From positions 468,492 through 532,491 of the forward strand of contig SIJG01000012.1 of NCBI GenBank assembly GCA_023374025.1: 64,000 nt of DNA. The letters run 5' to 3'. Under the pieces are notes generated by a model. It saw only the letters and a program-made list of their open reading frames with translations. It ran no database searches and was not told the origin of the DNA. The translations under genes were made by a program, and so were the position numbers. Of the stretch, positions 12,555-25,900 are shown one piece after another (the stretch's first letter is position 1; each line of letters begins with the position of its first letter). This DNA comes from Heterodera schachtii. Lineage: Eukaryota > Nematoda > Chromadorea > Rhabditida > Heteroderidae.

Positions 12555-12730
12555 TAGAGTCCGGGCGGGATCGGGACTCCCGCGGGATTTTACGGGAGTC
12601 CCGCTCCCGACTCCCGCTTTTTTCGGTGAACGGGATTTTGATTTTTACGGGAATCCCGTTCGGGACTCCCGTCCCCGGAAAATTTTGTACTCCCGATCCC
12701 GCTCCCGGAAATTTTTTTTACCGGACTCTA
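12555..12730. mobile_element. hAT-like MITE, TAGAGTCCGG termini with 8-bp target duplication
   Basis: The element starts TAGAGTCCGG and ends CCGGACTCTA, a 10-bp perfect inverted repeat, and is flanked on both sides by the identical octamer CTTTATAG. The interior is a GC-rich near-palindrome of repeated GGGACTCCCG and GGGATC motifs. Eight-base duplications and short inverted ends are the hallmark of hAT transposons. Related GGGATCCC-rich patches lie at 51590-51722 and 60603-60795. Confidence 0.8.
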
Positions 12731-13029
12731 CTTTATAGTTTTGGTCTCCGTTTTCCCCAGCAGATCGGCAGGGATGGCGAGCAGCAGAAAAGCTCAGCTC
12801 GGCCGACCGATCCTTTTATTCAAAAACAAACATTACCTTATTTACCTATTTCATTATCTTTCCCACCAATCGGTGACATTTTCTCTTCTGCCACAGGCCA
12901 AAAATGTAACCTTTTGTGTGCATATTTATGTATCTTTCAACCCATCCTCTGCTGCTGCACTTTCACATTCCTTAATTTGTCGTTAGTTGGATTACGGCAA
13001 ATATGTACATAAATATACAAAAGAAATGT

Positions 13030-13600
13030 GCTGATTTGTGAATACTTCATTTTGCAAATCGTAAATACTCTTCATTGGGCCTAATTTTGGCCCATTCTTT
13101 ATCCCCATTTGTTTTGTTATGCCCGCTCAACTCTTCAAAGCTTATGTAGCAGCAAATGAATCCCCCCCCCCCACCATCCCTTGGAAGTTTCCATTCATTC
13201 ATTCATTTAGTTGGATTACAACAACAAATGCATATTTAGGTATTTGAATGAAAAATGAGTTGTTTATTTTGTGATTCATTTTGCAAATCGTTTTCGTACT
13301 CTTTGTGGGGACGAATTTTGGCCCATTCTTTATCCTCATTTGTTTTGTTATGCCCGTCCAACGCTTCAGCATATATAGCAGCAGCAAATGAATCCCCCAA
13401 ATTCCCCCCCCCCGTCCTCGGCAGTTTCCATTCATTCATTCATTTAGTTTGAATTATTAATACAATAAATGCACATTTATTTGAATCAAAATGAGTTGAT
13501 TTTGTTATATATTCATCATTTTGCAAATCGGCAACTCCGCAAGGGGCCGAATTTTTGCCCATTCTTTATCCCTTTCTTTTGTGCCTGTTGCTGTCCGTGT
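13030..13600. repeat. Three tandem copies of a ~210-bp unit
   Basis: Units start near 13045, 13260 and 13500. They share CATTTTGCAAATCG, GGCCCATTCTTTATCC and, in the first two, TTTGTTTTGTTATGCCCG, AGCAGCAAATGAATCCCCC and TCCATTCATTCATTCATTTAGTT. The third is truncated and more diverged. Open stretches within are repeat-driven. Confidence 0.75.
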
Positions 13601-13936
13601 CCGCCCGCCCCTTTCATCAGTCGTAGATGCCATCCCCAACCCCTCCCCTCCCTCCCCCACCCTCGATCATCTTTCTCAGTCTAACAAATTGTTTTTAAAT
13701 TTATAAATTGCTGCCTATTTTTTTTTTTTTTTTTTGTATAATTATGGTCAAAATATGACAGGACCTTCCAATTATTTTGATAAATATTCTTTGGCATTTT
13801 TTTATATGCAGCATTTTTGTGGGCTTTCCAATGGCATTATCATTAACCGTCCCAAAATAATGTTTGGTCCACAGTCCAGTACAATTCATTTTTACATTGA
13901 AAAATTTTCCAACTTTATAAATTTTAGACAGAAAAA

Positions 13937-16900
13937 ATGAATATGAATTTTTTCACCAAAATTGTGACAAATTCGGCAAACGATACAGACGACGACGACG
14001 ACGAAATGTCACCGGACAAAGGCAAGCAAAAATGCCAAAGATTTTTTTTCAAAGTAACACCCCTAATTCCATTCAGGTACGAACATTGCTCATCAGTGTG
14101 CCACTGAAACTAATGGTGGTGAACAGTTTTGCCATTGTCCAAGTGGTTTTACCACATTTTTCGTGTCGACCAGGGATGAAACGAAAATGATTTCGGAAAA
14201 TGCTCTGCAAGGAATAGTATAGGACAGAGATTGCCTCAGGCTAAAAGAAGTGCCGTTCCATTACCATCCATTTTGCCTGGGGCAATCTCTTCCTGCACTA
14301 TTTCTTTGCAGAGCATTTCCGAAATCATTTCCGTTCCATCCCTAGCTGTGTCGACGTTACCTTTTTCAATTTTCAGATGCAATTGAACTCACTCAATCCG
14401 CCGTCAGTGAAGTGGCCATTGAAAATGCCGAAACGGCGGATGACAATCAGCAGAGTCTGCACTTGTCTTTGTCACGAATGCAAAGTGTCAATGGCAGTTT
14501 TGAAAAAATTGACGAGGAAACAAACGAATTCGGTTGGTACATAATTGGTTATTTTGAGTTATAGCATTGAAAATTGCTACAATTTTAGGTGTCATTGTTG
14601 GAGTGGCCGATGTTCTCTCATCAGTGGGTCCTATGCAATTTGGGCTCTAATACACTTTAAGTCCAAACTGCATTTTATTGTATGAGTCCAGTCAGTTAAG
14701 TATACCTGGTTTTCATACAATAACTTTGTTCATGATCGAACAAAATCTGTATTTTTGACATTATTCGAAAGCACAAAGGCTAAGGAAGCTAGAAAAGAGA
14801 AAACCTCAACGTTTAGGCAATTGCCAAAAAATAAATGATTAATTAATTAAAGCCAATTGTTGATTATTTTCGTTTGCAGTTTTCTCTTCTTTCTCTCGTG
14901 TTGTTATTATTACTTTCTTCAGACTTTGTGCTTTCGAATGATGCCAAAAATATAGGCTTTTTGTTCGAACATGAACAAAATTATTGTATAAAAACAAAAG
15001 TATATGGTTAATTGATCGGACTCAAAAAGTCGTTTTGGACTCATAAAGTGCATTTGAACCGCAATTTGTATTGAACTGCCCATCCAATTTTTGAGAGATA
15101 AATAATTGTTGGTTCTCTCAAAAGGGTCAACAGAATCCGGCACAAATTGACAGTCCATCGGCGAATCAAAAAATTTATGCCGAAGCCGTGCGAGTCGAAT
15201 CGGTTGACGACGATGAAAACATTGACGAGCCAATGATGGAGGAATGTTTTGGGCAGCAGAATCAGCAGGCGAACTCACAATTAGTGCATGGCGACATCCG
15301 ACGATCGGACGATGGTAAGAAAAAGTGATGGGCTTGTGTTGACTGTACGGCGAAGAATGATGCATTACCGTATTTATTGAATCATTGTTGCCCCGGGTGC
15401 AATTCATCCTCCCCCCCCCGTCACTTCCCTCAGCAGGTCATTTATTTCCGAAATTTAAAAAAAAAATTTTTCCAAAAAATACTTACGAAATTTCTTTGTA
15501 AGAAAATTTCAAGAAAAAGATTTTTGAAAAATTTTCAGCGGTTCGGTAAAAATTAAAAAAACAACTTATTAGTATCAAAAAAATTTATTGAAACTTTCAA
15601 AAACTTTTTCATGAAATTTTCTAAATCCTAGGAATTTTTTTTTTTGTAAAATTTTTTAGGGCAAACGACGCGAGGGGGAACGACCTGCTCCCTATAATCT
15701 CCGCTGAATTAGGCTCCCCGTTGGAGGAGAGTTGAAAAATAAAGCCCCCCCCCCACCTGAATTAGAGCCTCCTCTTTAGAGGGGGTTGAAAATAGAGCCA
15801 CCGGGGGGCTCTATTTAATAAATACGGTATATCCCATTTTTGAATTTTTATTTTATGCTGACAATAACAAATTTTAGTGCATTGTTTACAACCCGTTGCG
15901 CAGCTCGTCAATGAAATTGGCATTGATTTGGTCCCTGTTGTTTCTGCAAAACCAATCGGAGACAATTTTGGTGTGCGGAATGTTCAGCAGCAGGTCCATT
16001 CATTGGACACTAATTAACCAATTTGTAATTAAAAAACAATTATTAAGGACCAAAACTGTCGCAACGAATCAGGCGGAATTGGACCATTAGAGCGAAAGAA
16101 ATGTGTTGCCTCATTGGAAATCCATCGGATGGATAACCCGAACGAACGGTGTGCAATCAAAAAGTACAAATTCTTCTCGGCGGCGATGAAATCCACCGCT
16201 GCTTCTGCAACTGATGAGCGGTGCAATCCGACGGTCGGCCAAATGACACAGAAGATTTTGTTGGAGCAATTCGAAACATCATTTGACAAATTGATTGCCC
16301 AATTTGATGTGCAAATGCAAATTTGCGACCCGGATTTTGATGATGGACGCTTTGTCGACATGGACAAACATTGGGCAGCTGAACTTGTTGAAAACGGTGG
16401 TGCCTACAAAGTGCTGCTCCATCCAAAAATGGACACCCGAACTGGACGTGGCGGCGGATATGAATGCGAGTCCAACCAAATGGCCAACCGTGGACCACCG
16501 CGTCAGCAACAACATGAAATGTTTGGCAATCAAACATTCTATGAATATGAGGAGTCCACCAATGTGTTTGATCAACAAACTGCTGCTGGTGGAAATCGCA
16601 GCAAATTTGGGCGTCCCAGTCGTGGTCCATCGTTTAGCACCTCCAATTTGGAACAAATGTAGGTTGACAATGTTATCCGTTGTGATCACATATAGATTTT
16701 CAGAATCTCTTTTTTCTCCCGTTCACATATTTTTTTGGCAAAAAGCATTTTCTAATTTCAGAAATTGTTTTTATCATAAAATTTCAAAAAAAAAAAAATT
16801 GCGGAAAGTGTTTCATTTTTTTCTTCTTTTAATAATAGTATTTGTTTCTCAAACTTTTCGATTTTCCTTGTTGGTGCACCCTCCAATGTCCTACTTCATT

Positions 16901-19900
16901 CAAATTTTCCAAAAAATTACGCTAATTTTTTCCGAAAATCTACAAAATTAGCAAATAAAACCATCGCCCGGGGGGCATACCCCCCAAGCCGAAACCTGGG
17001 ATCGTCCCTGAAAATCGAATTGTATTTTAAATGTCTCATTTTTATCGTATGTTTATTTAGCGATCGCTTTCTTCTCTCCGAGGTGGCGGCGCCTCTCGCC
17101 AATCTTTACGATACTTTGACGGACAATTTCGTCACTTCAAATGATTATGCATTTGTTAACAACAAAATGGCAAAAAACAACAACAATTTTACTGTGCAGA
17201 ACAGGCCAAATTTGGGAGAACAACTTGTTGAAATTGAAAGTTTTGACGATTTGAAAGAGCGCACCAAAATATTGGGCCTTGATCAGAAAGTTGTTAATAT
17301 GGTCTTAAAAAATGATCTTGAGTTTTTACTTTTGCTATAGTTGAGTGTGATCAGCCAACTTGCGCACATTGACGATGCCAATCCCATTGGTCAGTTTCTG
17401 CATAAAGCGGCAGCTCAAACTGAGCGTGGCAACTCATTTGGCTTCATTAAAATTATGCCAAAAACGGTAGGACTCGGGCACGGCACTTTTTACTCACATT
17501 TAAAAATGCTATGTCTGTTGCAGACATTTTCATTGCAATTGGGCCACCCAAAAGTGCGTGACATCATTCTGCAGCAATTGCCTGTGCACAATGCCACACA
17601 TTTTGTCATGTCGGCATGTTATGGGTCCGTTGTTGCAGCGATTATGACTTTTAATGAGCGCACTGCCGACGACAAAACCGACATTTCAAATGCGAAAAGG
17701 GTGCAGAAAAAATTTGCTTTGTTTTTTTTTTCAAATCTGGAGAAATTTGTTCAAGATTGTTCGCAAGTTTCTGGATGGGCCTAGACTGAGTGCTTCGGAC
17801 AAATCATTGATCACTCAATTGCACAAATCGATTTCGATCAATATTTTTGTGGATTCTTCGATTGGAAATTGCGCAACAGATTTGGTCCGTTTGAAGCAAT
17901 TTGTCCTTATTTTAAAAATTTCAATGTAATTTTTCGTTAAGCCTTTTATCAACGGGCTCAACTCTTTTGCCGATAAATGTGCGACTGCAAAAGGCACAAA
18001 ACATGCGACTCCGATCAGTTTTTCGCTGGTCCCACTGTCTTCTATTGCCAACAAGACTCTGTTCAACCATATCCCGACTCATATGATCGGTGATTATTTT
18101 AAGTTTTGCCAGGCAGGCACGTAGCCAAGGGGGAAAGAGGTGACCCCCCCCCCCAATAGAAAATTACAAATTTTCCCTGGAAAATTTGTAATTTTTTACA
18201 AGTTTTTGAACAATTTTCTTAAAAATGCATTAAATTAAAAAAACGGCTGCGCTCCGGACCCCATTTTGCCTTCTTTATTAAAATTTGGACCCCAAATGGC
18301 AAAAATAGTGCTTTTTTTTTTGGCGAAACGCGACTACAAATTCACGTTTTTGGCTCTTCGTCCCTGCAATTTTTAAAATAACAATCTGAGAAATACTTTT
18401 TGGCCAAAGAGAAAAAAAAAAAGATTTTTGCCCCTCCGAAATTTGTTTCTGGCTAAGGACTTGAGTTTTGATCTAAATCCATATTTCCTAATGATCAAAA
18501 GATGGACGACAGTTTGAGTGGTTCTGTGGACATGTGCAAACTGTGATTGAAAATGAGTGGCAGTTGCGCAAAGTCCTTCGATCAATGGATGAATGTTCTT
18601 CCATGTTAACGTTAGTTGTGGCGTTTTTCGTTTTTTTTTCAGTTTAGCTAATTTCAAAAATTATTTCAGTAATGGGCAGCTGGACAACGTCCAACAAATT
18701 TTCCAACAATCGGAAGAGGGGAAACAGATTTTTTACGATTCGTTAAATGCATTCATCGGCGATTTGCGAATGTGCAAAGCCGATGCTCCAAATGAGGAAG
18801 CCATGCAAAATGCAGTCGTTAATTACGTGCATTTCTGCCAACGCGTTGTTGGTCATTACGAGGAGTTGGTGAATGAAAAGAAGAAAATGGTCAACGAATT
18901 GAAGCAAAAAGGTGAATAATTCTTTTGCTAACATTTCTTGAAGTCGAAAATTTAAAATTTTCGAATTTAACTTATACGACTCAAAATGGGGAGCAGTTCG
19001 GCCCCCCCCCCACCCCCCGCATCGTTCCTCCCCCCCGAGAAATATTTTTTTTTAAATTTGCTAACAAAAATTTTTCAAGAAAAAAATCTTAGAAAGTTTT
19101 TTCATGAGAAAATTTTAAGAAAAAAATTTTCGAGAAATTCTCAGCGATTTTTTGGAAAATTTTTTGAAAAATCTTAGTATTCACCATAAAAATTTCTCGA
19201 AATTTTTTTTTCTTCTTAGAACTTTCTAAGATTTTTTTCTTGAAAAATTTCTAAGTCAGCAAAGTGATCAGCGACCTCGAAAACCACTTGAAACTTATTT
19301 TGCTCAATTCTTAAAACATAATCAAATAAAATGAGTGCATTTATAGGCATCAAAAAATGTATGTAAAATCTGCCCCCCCCCCCCCAAACTGTATAAGTGT
19401 ATCCATTTCCTCATACAAATAATTTTCATCTTTTCTTGTTTTAAGGCGTCACTTACATCGGTCGTGCCACTCGCCAACAATTGGACGCGCATTTTGCTTT
19501 TGATGATTCCAATTCCTTGGCTCTTCATTTTATTCTGTTGCGAAATGCGTCTGTTCTGCCGGTTCAACAAAACGAACACACTTCCTTTTTGCTTTGCCTT
19601 GGCAAAATGTTCGAGTTCGTATCACGTGGCAAATGCACGTTTGTCGAGCTGGATGTGCTTCGGGATGGTGCAGAAGCGCAGGCGGACGACGGATTGCCGG
19701 CGCACATTCGCTCATTGGACGGATACCCAAACATTGGGCCACTGCTAATTAAAATGCGCGGCAACGAATTGTTGTCGAGTGATTACATGACAAAGGAGGA
19801 GCACAAATTGCAATATCCAATTGCTCGGGTTGGTTAAAATGGAGGAGGTGGCGGTCTACGTCAGTTCGGCCCCAGCGGGTTTTCGCTTATAAATTTTTAC

Positions 19901-22900
19901 TTTGTCATCCAAATCCAACATTGTTGGTATCATTCGAGAGCCCTAAGTGTCCTCTATTAGCCTGCAAAATTTTGAAAAATTTTGTAAAGGTTCAAAAAAA
20001 TTATGGCCTGAAGAACTCAAAAAACCAGATTTTCCAACTTTTTTGGCCATAAATTTGTTCGAAATTGACGAAATTTTTTGGAAATTTGCAGGCTAATAGA
20101 GCATCTGAAGGGCTTTCGAATGATACCAACAATGTTGGATTTGGATGACAAAGAAAAAAGTTATAAGCGAAATCCCGCTGGGGCCGAAACGTGCTGGGGC
20201 CGAACTGACGGGTTCCGGGAGGCGGTGCCGCATTTTGCCCATGGCCCGAACTTAAAACCAAAAAGAATTTGGAAAATAATAATAAATAAATGTAGATTTA
20301 TTCAAAAATTAGGAACTAAAATATTTGAATAGGACTCTCTATAGGAATTGACGGATATAATGAATGCAAAGTGAATGACCAAGAAAAAAAAATGGTACAA
20401 ATGTATTTTTGAGCCGGTTCAAAACTCAAAAAATTGAGGAAAAGGGGGCCCATGACCTTTTACAATGGTCAAACTCGGACAAATTTTATATTCATTCGAA
20501 AGCCTTGACGAGTTGTCTAAAAATTAGGGGACGAAGTCGAACGGGCGCCATCTGACTAATGAAGCACATTTGCACAGATTGAGAACATTCGATGCACAGA
20601 AGCTGGAGCAGCGCCTCAAGCTGATCCAAAAGACATCCAGGGTTGCATTTTGCCATGCCCTTTCTGCGAAGGTTACGGCGGAAAATGTGCGAACACTGAC
20701 CATTTGTGGGAGTGCGATGATTGTGGCCAAACATTGAATTTTGTGAAAATTGAAAAAGTGAATGCTGATTGTGTATTATCGAAGAAAAGCTAATTGATTA
20801 TTAATTGATTATCCACAGGCACCAATTACGCATTTCTTTTGCGCTTGTGGAAAAACGCCGGTGCATGGATTTTCTTTTCGCTGTTCCGATGTGGAAAAAC
20901 ATGGAACTGCATTCAAGCATTTTGGATCTGAAGCATCGCTGGACAAGGAATTGGATCGGTTGAACAACAAAAACATGCTGACCTTTTTGCTGCTTGGTGA
21001 GACGGGCGTTGGCAAATCGACACTGATCAATGCAATCATCGCTTACCTGAAACATGCGACTTTGCAAGAAGCGCGTGAGGTGACATGAATTTATTCGGCA
21101 CTGTGTTTAGTGTATGACTGACCAAATCCGATAATCCAAAATCAGGCGAAAGAAAATTGATTGGGTGATACCGGCCCGATTTTGTACGGATCAATTTGAC
21201 AGCGACGGGAATTGGAACAAAATTGAAGTGAAATTGGGAGAAGCAAGCGCTGAGGAGCGCCTTGAAGCTGGCAAATCCCAAACCAAATCTCCGAAGGCTT
21301 ATATAATACCGTCAAAAGGTCACAATAACCAATGACTTTCGGCAAGGGGTCTATTTTTGAGAATTTTAGGGTCCTCACAATCAGATGGACACAAAATTCG
21401 AATCATCGACTCTCCGGGCATATGCGACACGGACGGAATCGAGGAGGACAACATCAACTTTGACAAGACGCTTAGCTTCATCAGTACACTGCCTGAACTT
21501 CACGCCGTTTGCATTCTGATGCGCCCCAACAGTCCAAAGCTGACAGTTGCGCTTGCATATTGTATTGAGCAATTGCTTACATATTTGCACATCAATGCAA
21601 CAAAAGTACAGCAAGAAGGAATAGGGAAAATAATTCTCAAAAAATATTTTTAAGAACATCATTTTTCTGTTCACAAATGCACGAGGATCCAATTACAAAA
21701 TGGGTTGGTGGGAGTGTGTGGATAGAGAAAATTTTAAAAATTATGTAGGAAAATTTTAAGGAAAAACGGGCGAATTGTTGGAGCAAGTGTTTCCTCCCAT
21801 TGAACAAAAGCATAATGTTTGTTTTTTACTAGTTTTAATTGAATTAAATTAATTTTATTTATTTATTAAATTGAAGGTGTCAATTCCGCTCCATCGCGAC
21901 AGAATTTACTGTGTGGACAATGAAGCGTTTGAGGCATTGTGTCTGATCAAGAAGGCCGGCATTAAGTACAACCAAGATGAGATGGACAATCTTTCGAGAA
22001 GTTGGGCGCAAGCGGAGAAGGAATTTCGGCGCTTGTTCAAATTTGTGTCCGGCTTGGAGCCGCACCGCACGTGGGAAACGGTGTCGATCAACGAAGCGCG
22101 TCGAACGATCATCGATTTGTCCGAACCGTTGGCACTGATCACTGGAAGAATCCAGGTGGGCGAGCAGTGATCACTGACCAGTTCAAATTTAACTTCATTT
22201 TCAGATGAATCTCATTCGCATCAAAGATTGTCAAAATGCCATCGAACTTGGGGAAAAGGAGCTGCAAGCATCTCCCACTCTTGAATCAATCGAATTTGTA
22301 CCGCTTGCTTACCCACGCACTGTTTGTGCTGCGGTAGTGTCCATGTTCAATCTTTGCGAATTTTTTATAAACAAATTTTAAGAAGAAAAATTGTCAGCGA
22401 ATTTTAGGAAAATTTTTTGAGAAAAACTTAATAACTCATCATAAAATTAAAAAACGCTGTAAAAATTAAAAAAAAAAAAAAAATTTTTTTTTGAATTTTC
22501 TTATTAAATAAATTCCAACGATTTTTTTTTCTTGGAAAATTTCTTTTAATATATTTTTTTGTTTAATAATTTCTCGGGGTGGGGGGGGGGGAAACGAGCT
22601 GCTCCCCAATTAGTTTGGTCACTCTCATTCGTTCAACTCCATTAAGAATTGCTGCACTAAAATGCAACGTACAATTACTGGCGATGTCAAGCTGTACATG
22701 AAACACTGTCACGAGCATTGTTACCTCAAAGACATCACTCCGGAACGTTTTCCAAATGAGGGCTTGAAACGCTGTTGGGCAATGAATGAAACGGGCACCT
22801 GCACGGTAAATATGGGTGCACTTCATTCCCCCCCCCCCCCCCCCGGTCGTTTCCTCCCCGAAAATTTTTTTTTTTAAATTTTCAAACCTAGAAATTTTTC

Positions 22901-25900
22901 TAAAAAAAATTCTTAGGATGTTTCTAAGTAAGAAAATTTCAAGAAAAAAAATTTAAAAATTTTTTCAGTGATTTTTTCGAAATTTTATGATGAACTACTA
23001 AGTTTTTTCAAAAATTTTCGAAAAAATCGCTGAAAAAATTTTAAAGAATTTTTTTCTTGAAATTTTCTTACTAAAAATTTCCTAAGAATTTTTTTAAGAA
23101 AAATTTCTAGGTTTGAAAATTTTTAAAAAAAATTTTTTCGGGGGGGAAACGACGTGGGCGGGGGGGGGGGGAAACGGCGGGGGGGGGGGGGGGGAAACGA
23201 CCTGCTCCCGGTAAATATTCCCAGAATCCAAGCTAATCGTTTGTTAAAAATCAAATTATTCTCCAATTTTAATTTCGACTTTTGCAAAAATGCTAGCCAT
23301 TTAGCTGATCAGTAGGGACCGGATTTGTATGGATTTCCATATTTTTTTTTTTGCACACTCATTTCTGTCTTTAGCTTGATTTGAAGCTTCTAGGATGCCT
23401 TTTTGCTTCCATATTTCAGATTTTTGTCCATATTTCCATATTTGACATCCATATTACGGCATTTTCACAAAAAATTCGAAAAATACATCTCTAAAGATGG
23501 GAAATTTTTGGAAAATACGCACTAAAATCGAAAAATTTTGGGAAAATTAGCAAAAATTGTGCAAAAAAATTTTGATCAGCAAAATTCGTGTAAAATGAAT
23601 TTTGCAAAAAATTACTAATTTTTTGCTTTTTTTTCTAAGTAAATCCAGTTTTTTTAGTAAAGAATAAATAGAAGGCCTCAATTAAAAAATTCTATAAATT
23701 CATGTATTAAAATGATTTTTCTCTTTCATGACAAAAAATTTATGGTTTTACAAATTTTTTTTTTTTCAAAAAATTCCAACCAATTTTCAGAAAATTTTGG
23801 TCCATATTTTCGTATTTTTTGTCCATATTTCAGCGTTTTTGACCATATTTCGTCCATATTTTGCGATTTTTTCGTCCATATTATAATCCATATTTTGGAT
23901 TTTTTTTGTCCATATAAATCCGGTCGTCCCTACTGATCAGTGATCACTCACAATCCATTTTTAGCAGTGTGGATGCAGTTGGAACGTGCACATACACTAT
24001 GTTCATGATCAACGCCAAAAAATGTTCACTATTGAACAGTTGGAAGAAAAACTTGTTGGTGACAAGCGGAAGGGGTTGTCGACGTTGGAGAATGTTCAGA
24101 AGCAAATGTTGGAAGAGCGAGGGATCATTTATCTAAAGGCACCGTTGAAATCACAAGAAAATTTTTATTGCTGTCATGGTATTTTTTTTGTAGTCCGCAC
24201 ATCTTTGCGCCTTCTTGGATAAAAAGGCGTTGAAGACGTACAACGACAGCATGGAGGCGTACATCAACCTGTCCATTAAGCAGGCTGAAAAAGTGGTCTC
24301 GGAATGCAAAGGAGAAGCGGATCAAAAGCATCAGGAAGACAAACTGGAGGGGCTTCAAGTCAGCAGAACGGAAATTAATCAGCAAAATTTTGAAAAAATT
24401 CGTTATGGCTTAAAAAAGTTTTGGCCAGAAAACTCCAAAAATTGGTTTTCTAAATATTTTTGGCCATAACTTTTTAGAACCTCAAGTAAATTTTTCACAT
24501 TTTTGCATGCTAATAGAGGACAAACTTAGGGCTACCGAGTGATATCAAGATTGTTGGATTTGGTTAACAATGAAAAGAAGATAGATAGTTCAAAAACAGC
24601 CCACGCGAAAACGACCCCGAATGATAAAAACAAAATTCAGGAATCCCTCCGTCTCTACCGAGAACAAAAGAATCTCATTGACAGTGCAACTGCGAGCAAT
24701 GCCACCGGACCAAATGTGATTACGGCGGAGGATGTGAAGCAGTTCTTCGATGAGCTGTGCGAATTGCCCTTTTTTGGCGCAGACATTCGACAAATGTTCG
24801 AGACAAAGCAAAAGGCGCGCCATGAGCATTACAAAGAGTACACCGAAAAGAAAACTGGCGGATTTACGTTTAAACCGACCAGAAATGGAAAAGGTGAAGA
24901 AGAAACACGCAGCGATAAAAAAAATGATTGGATATTTTATTGTTTAAACACCTGTTGAAGGTATCGTCCAAGGGCGTAGCCAGACCCTTGGCTTCGGGGG
25001 GGGCTGAAGTCACCAAATTAAATAATCTTGGTATTATTTTAAATGGCTTGATAGTGCCTATTAACCTGCAAAGTTTCAAAAAATTTAGCTGAGACACAAA
25101 AAAGTTATGGACAAAAAAACCTCAAAAAATGGCATTTTTGTGGCCATTTTGGCGCCACACGCCATATCTTCTTTTCAAACTAATATATTTTTCTAGAATT
25201 TTGCAGGCCAATAGAGAAAACTTAGACCTATTTGATGATATCAAGATTGTTTTATTTGGTTGAATAAGAAAAAAGTTAAAACATTACAAATTTTGCGGCG
25301 CCAAAATGTCCCGCGCCAAAGTCTCGACTCGTGAAGTTTGCTTGGGTTTTCCGCTTTCCCATCAGTCTCACTTCTCATGGTCATTTTTCGGTCTAGAAAA
25401 TTTTGCAAAACACAACGCTATGTCTAACTAGCTATATCCCATCCCTTTTTTTAAAAATCAATTTTAATGTGCTAATCTTTATTCTTTGGTTAAGTTGTTC
25501 AACCGGAGCAGCGCTGGAACGACGAGCAGCGAAAACTCTTGAAGGCATACGCGAAGAAACAAAAGGAAATGGATCAACTGGAGCGGGAAATGGAGGATAA
25601 GAATATGCTGCAACGTCGTAAGTGGAAAGGGGGTCAGGACAATTCGTCAGTAGGCGGACAATCCGTCTGTGGACAATTCGTCAGAATTTTTTTTTTTTTT
25701 GAGTAATGATCAAAAATTTGCGAAAATGAATGGAATGATTGTTTAATTTACATATAGATTTTTGAAACATTCTAATTACTTCATTTTCATGTTTCATTAA
25801 TCATTTATAGAAATTATCATTTAATTTTTTTAAAAATGATTATTTAATAATTTTATAAAATAACATTATTAATCGCTTTTTTAGTGCGATTAAATCATTT

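Noticed and set aside
12626..13012. 128-codon plus-strand frame
   Set aside because: It starts inside the hAT-like element at 12555-12730 and then follows unsupported intergenic sequence.
17701..17784. Read-through of exon 9 of the GTPase gene into KKFALFFFSNLEKF
   Set aside because: Treating 17701-17755 as a 55-nt intron restores the frame that continues into IVRKFLDGPRLS.
5981..23950. Frequent TGATCA/GATCACTGATC palindromes taken as possible regulatory sites
   Set aside because: They are scattered through genes, introns and intergenic DNA, with no spacing or positional pattern; one is a transposon target duplication.
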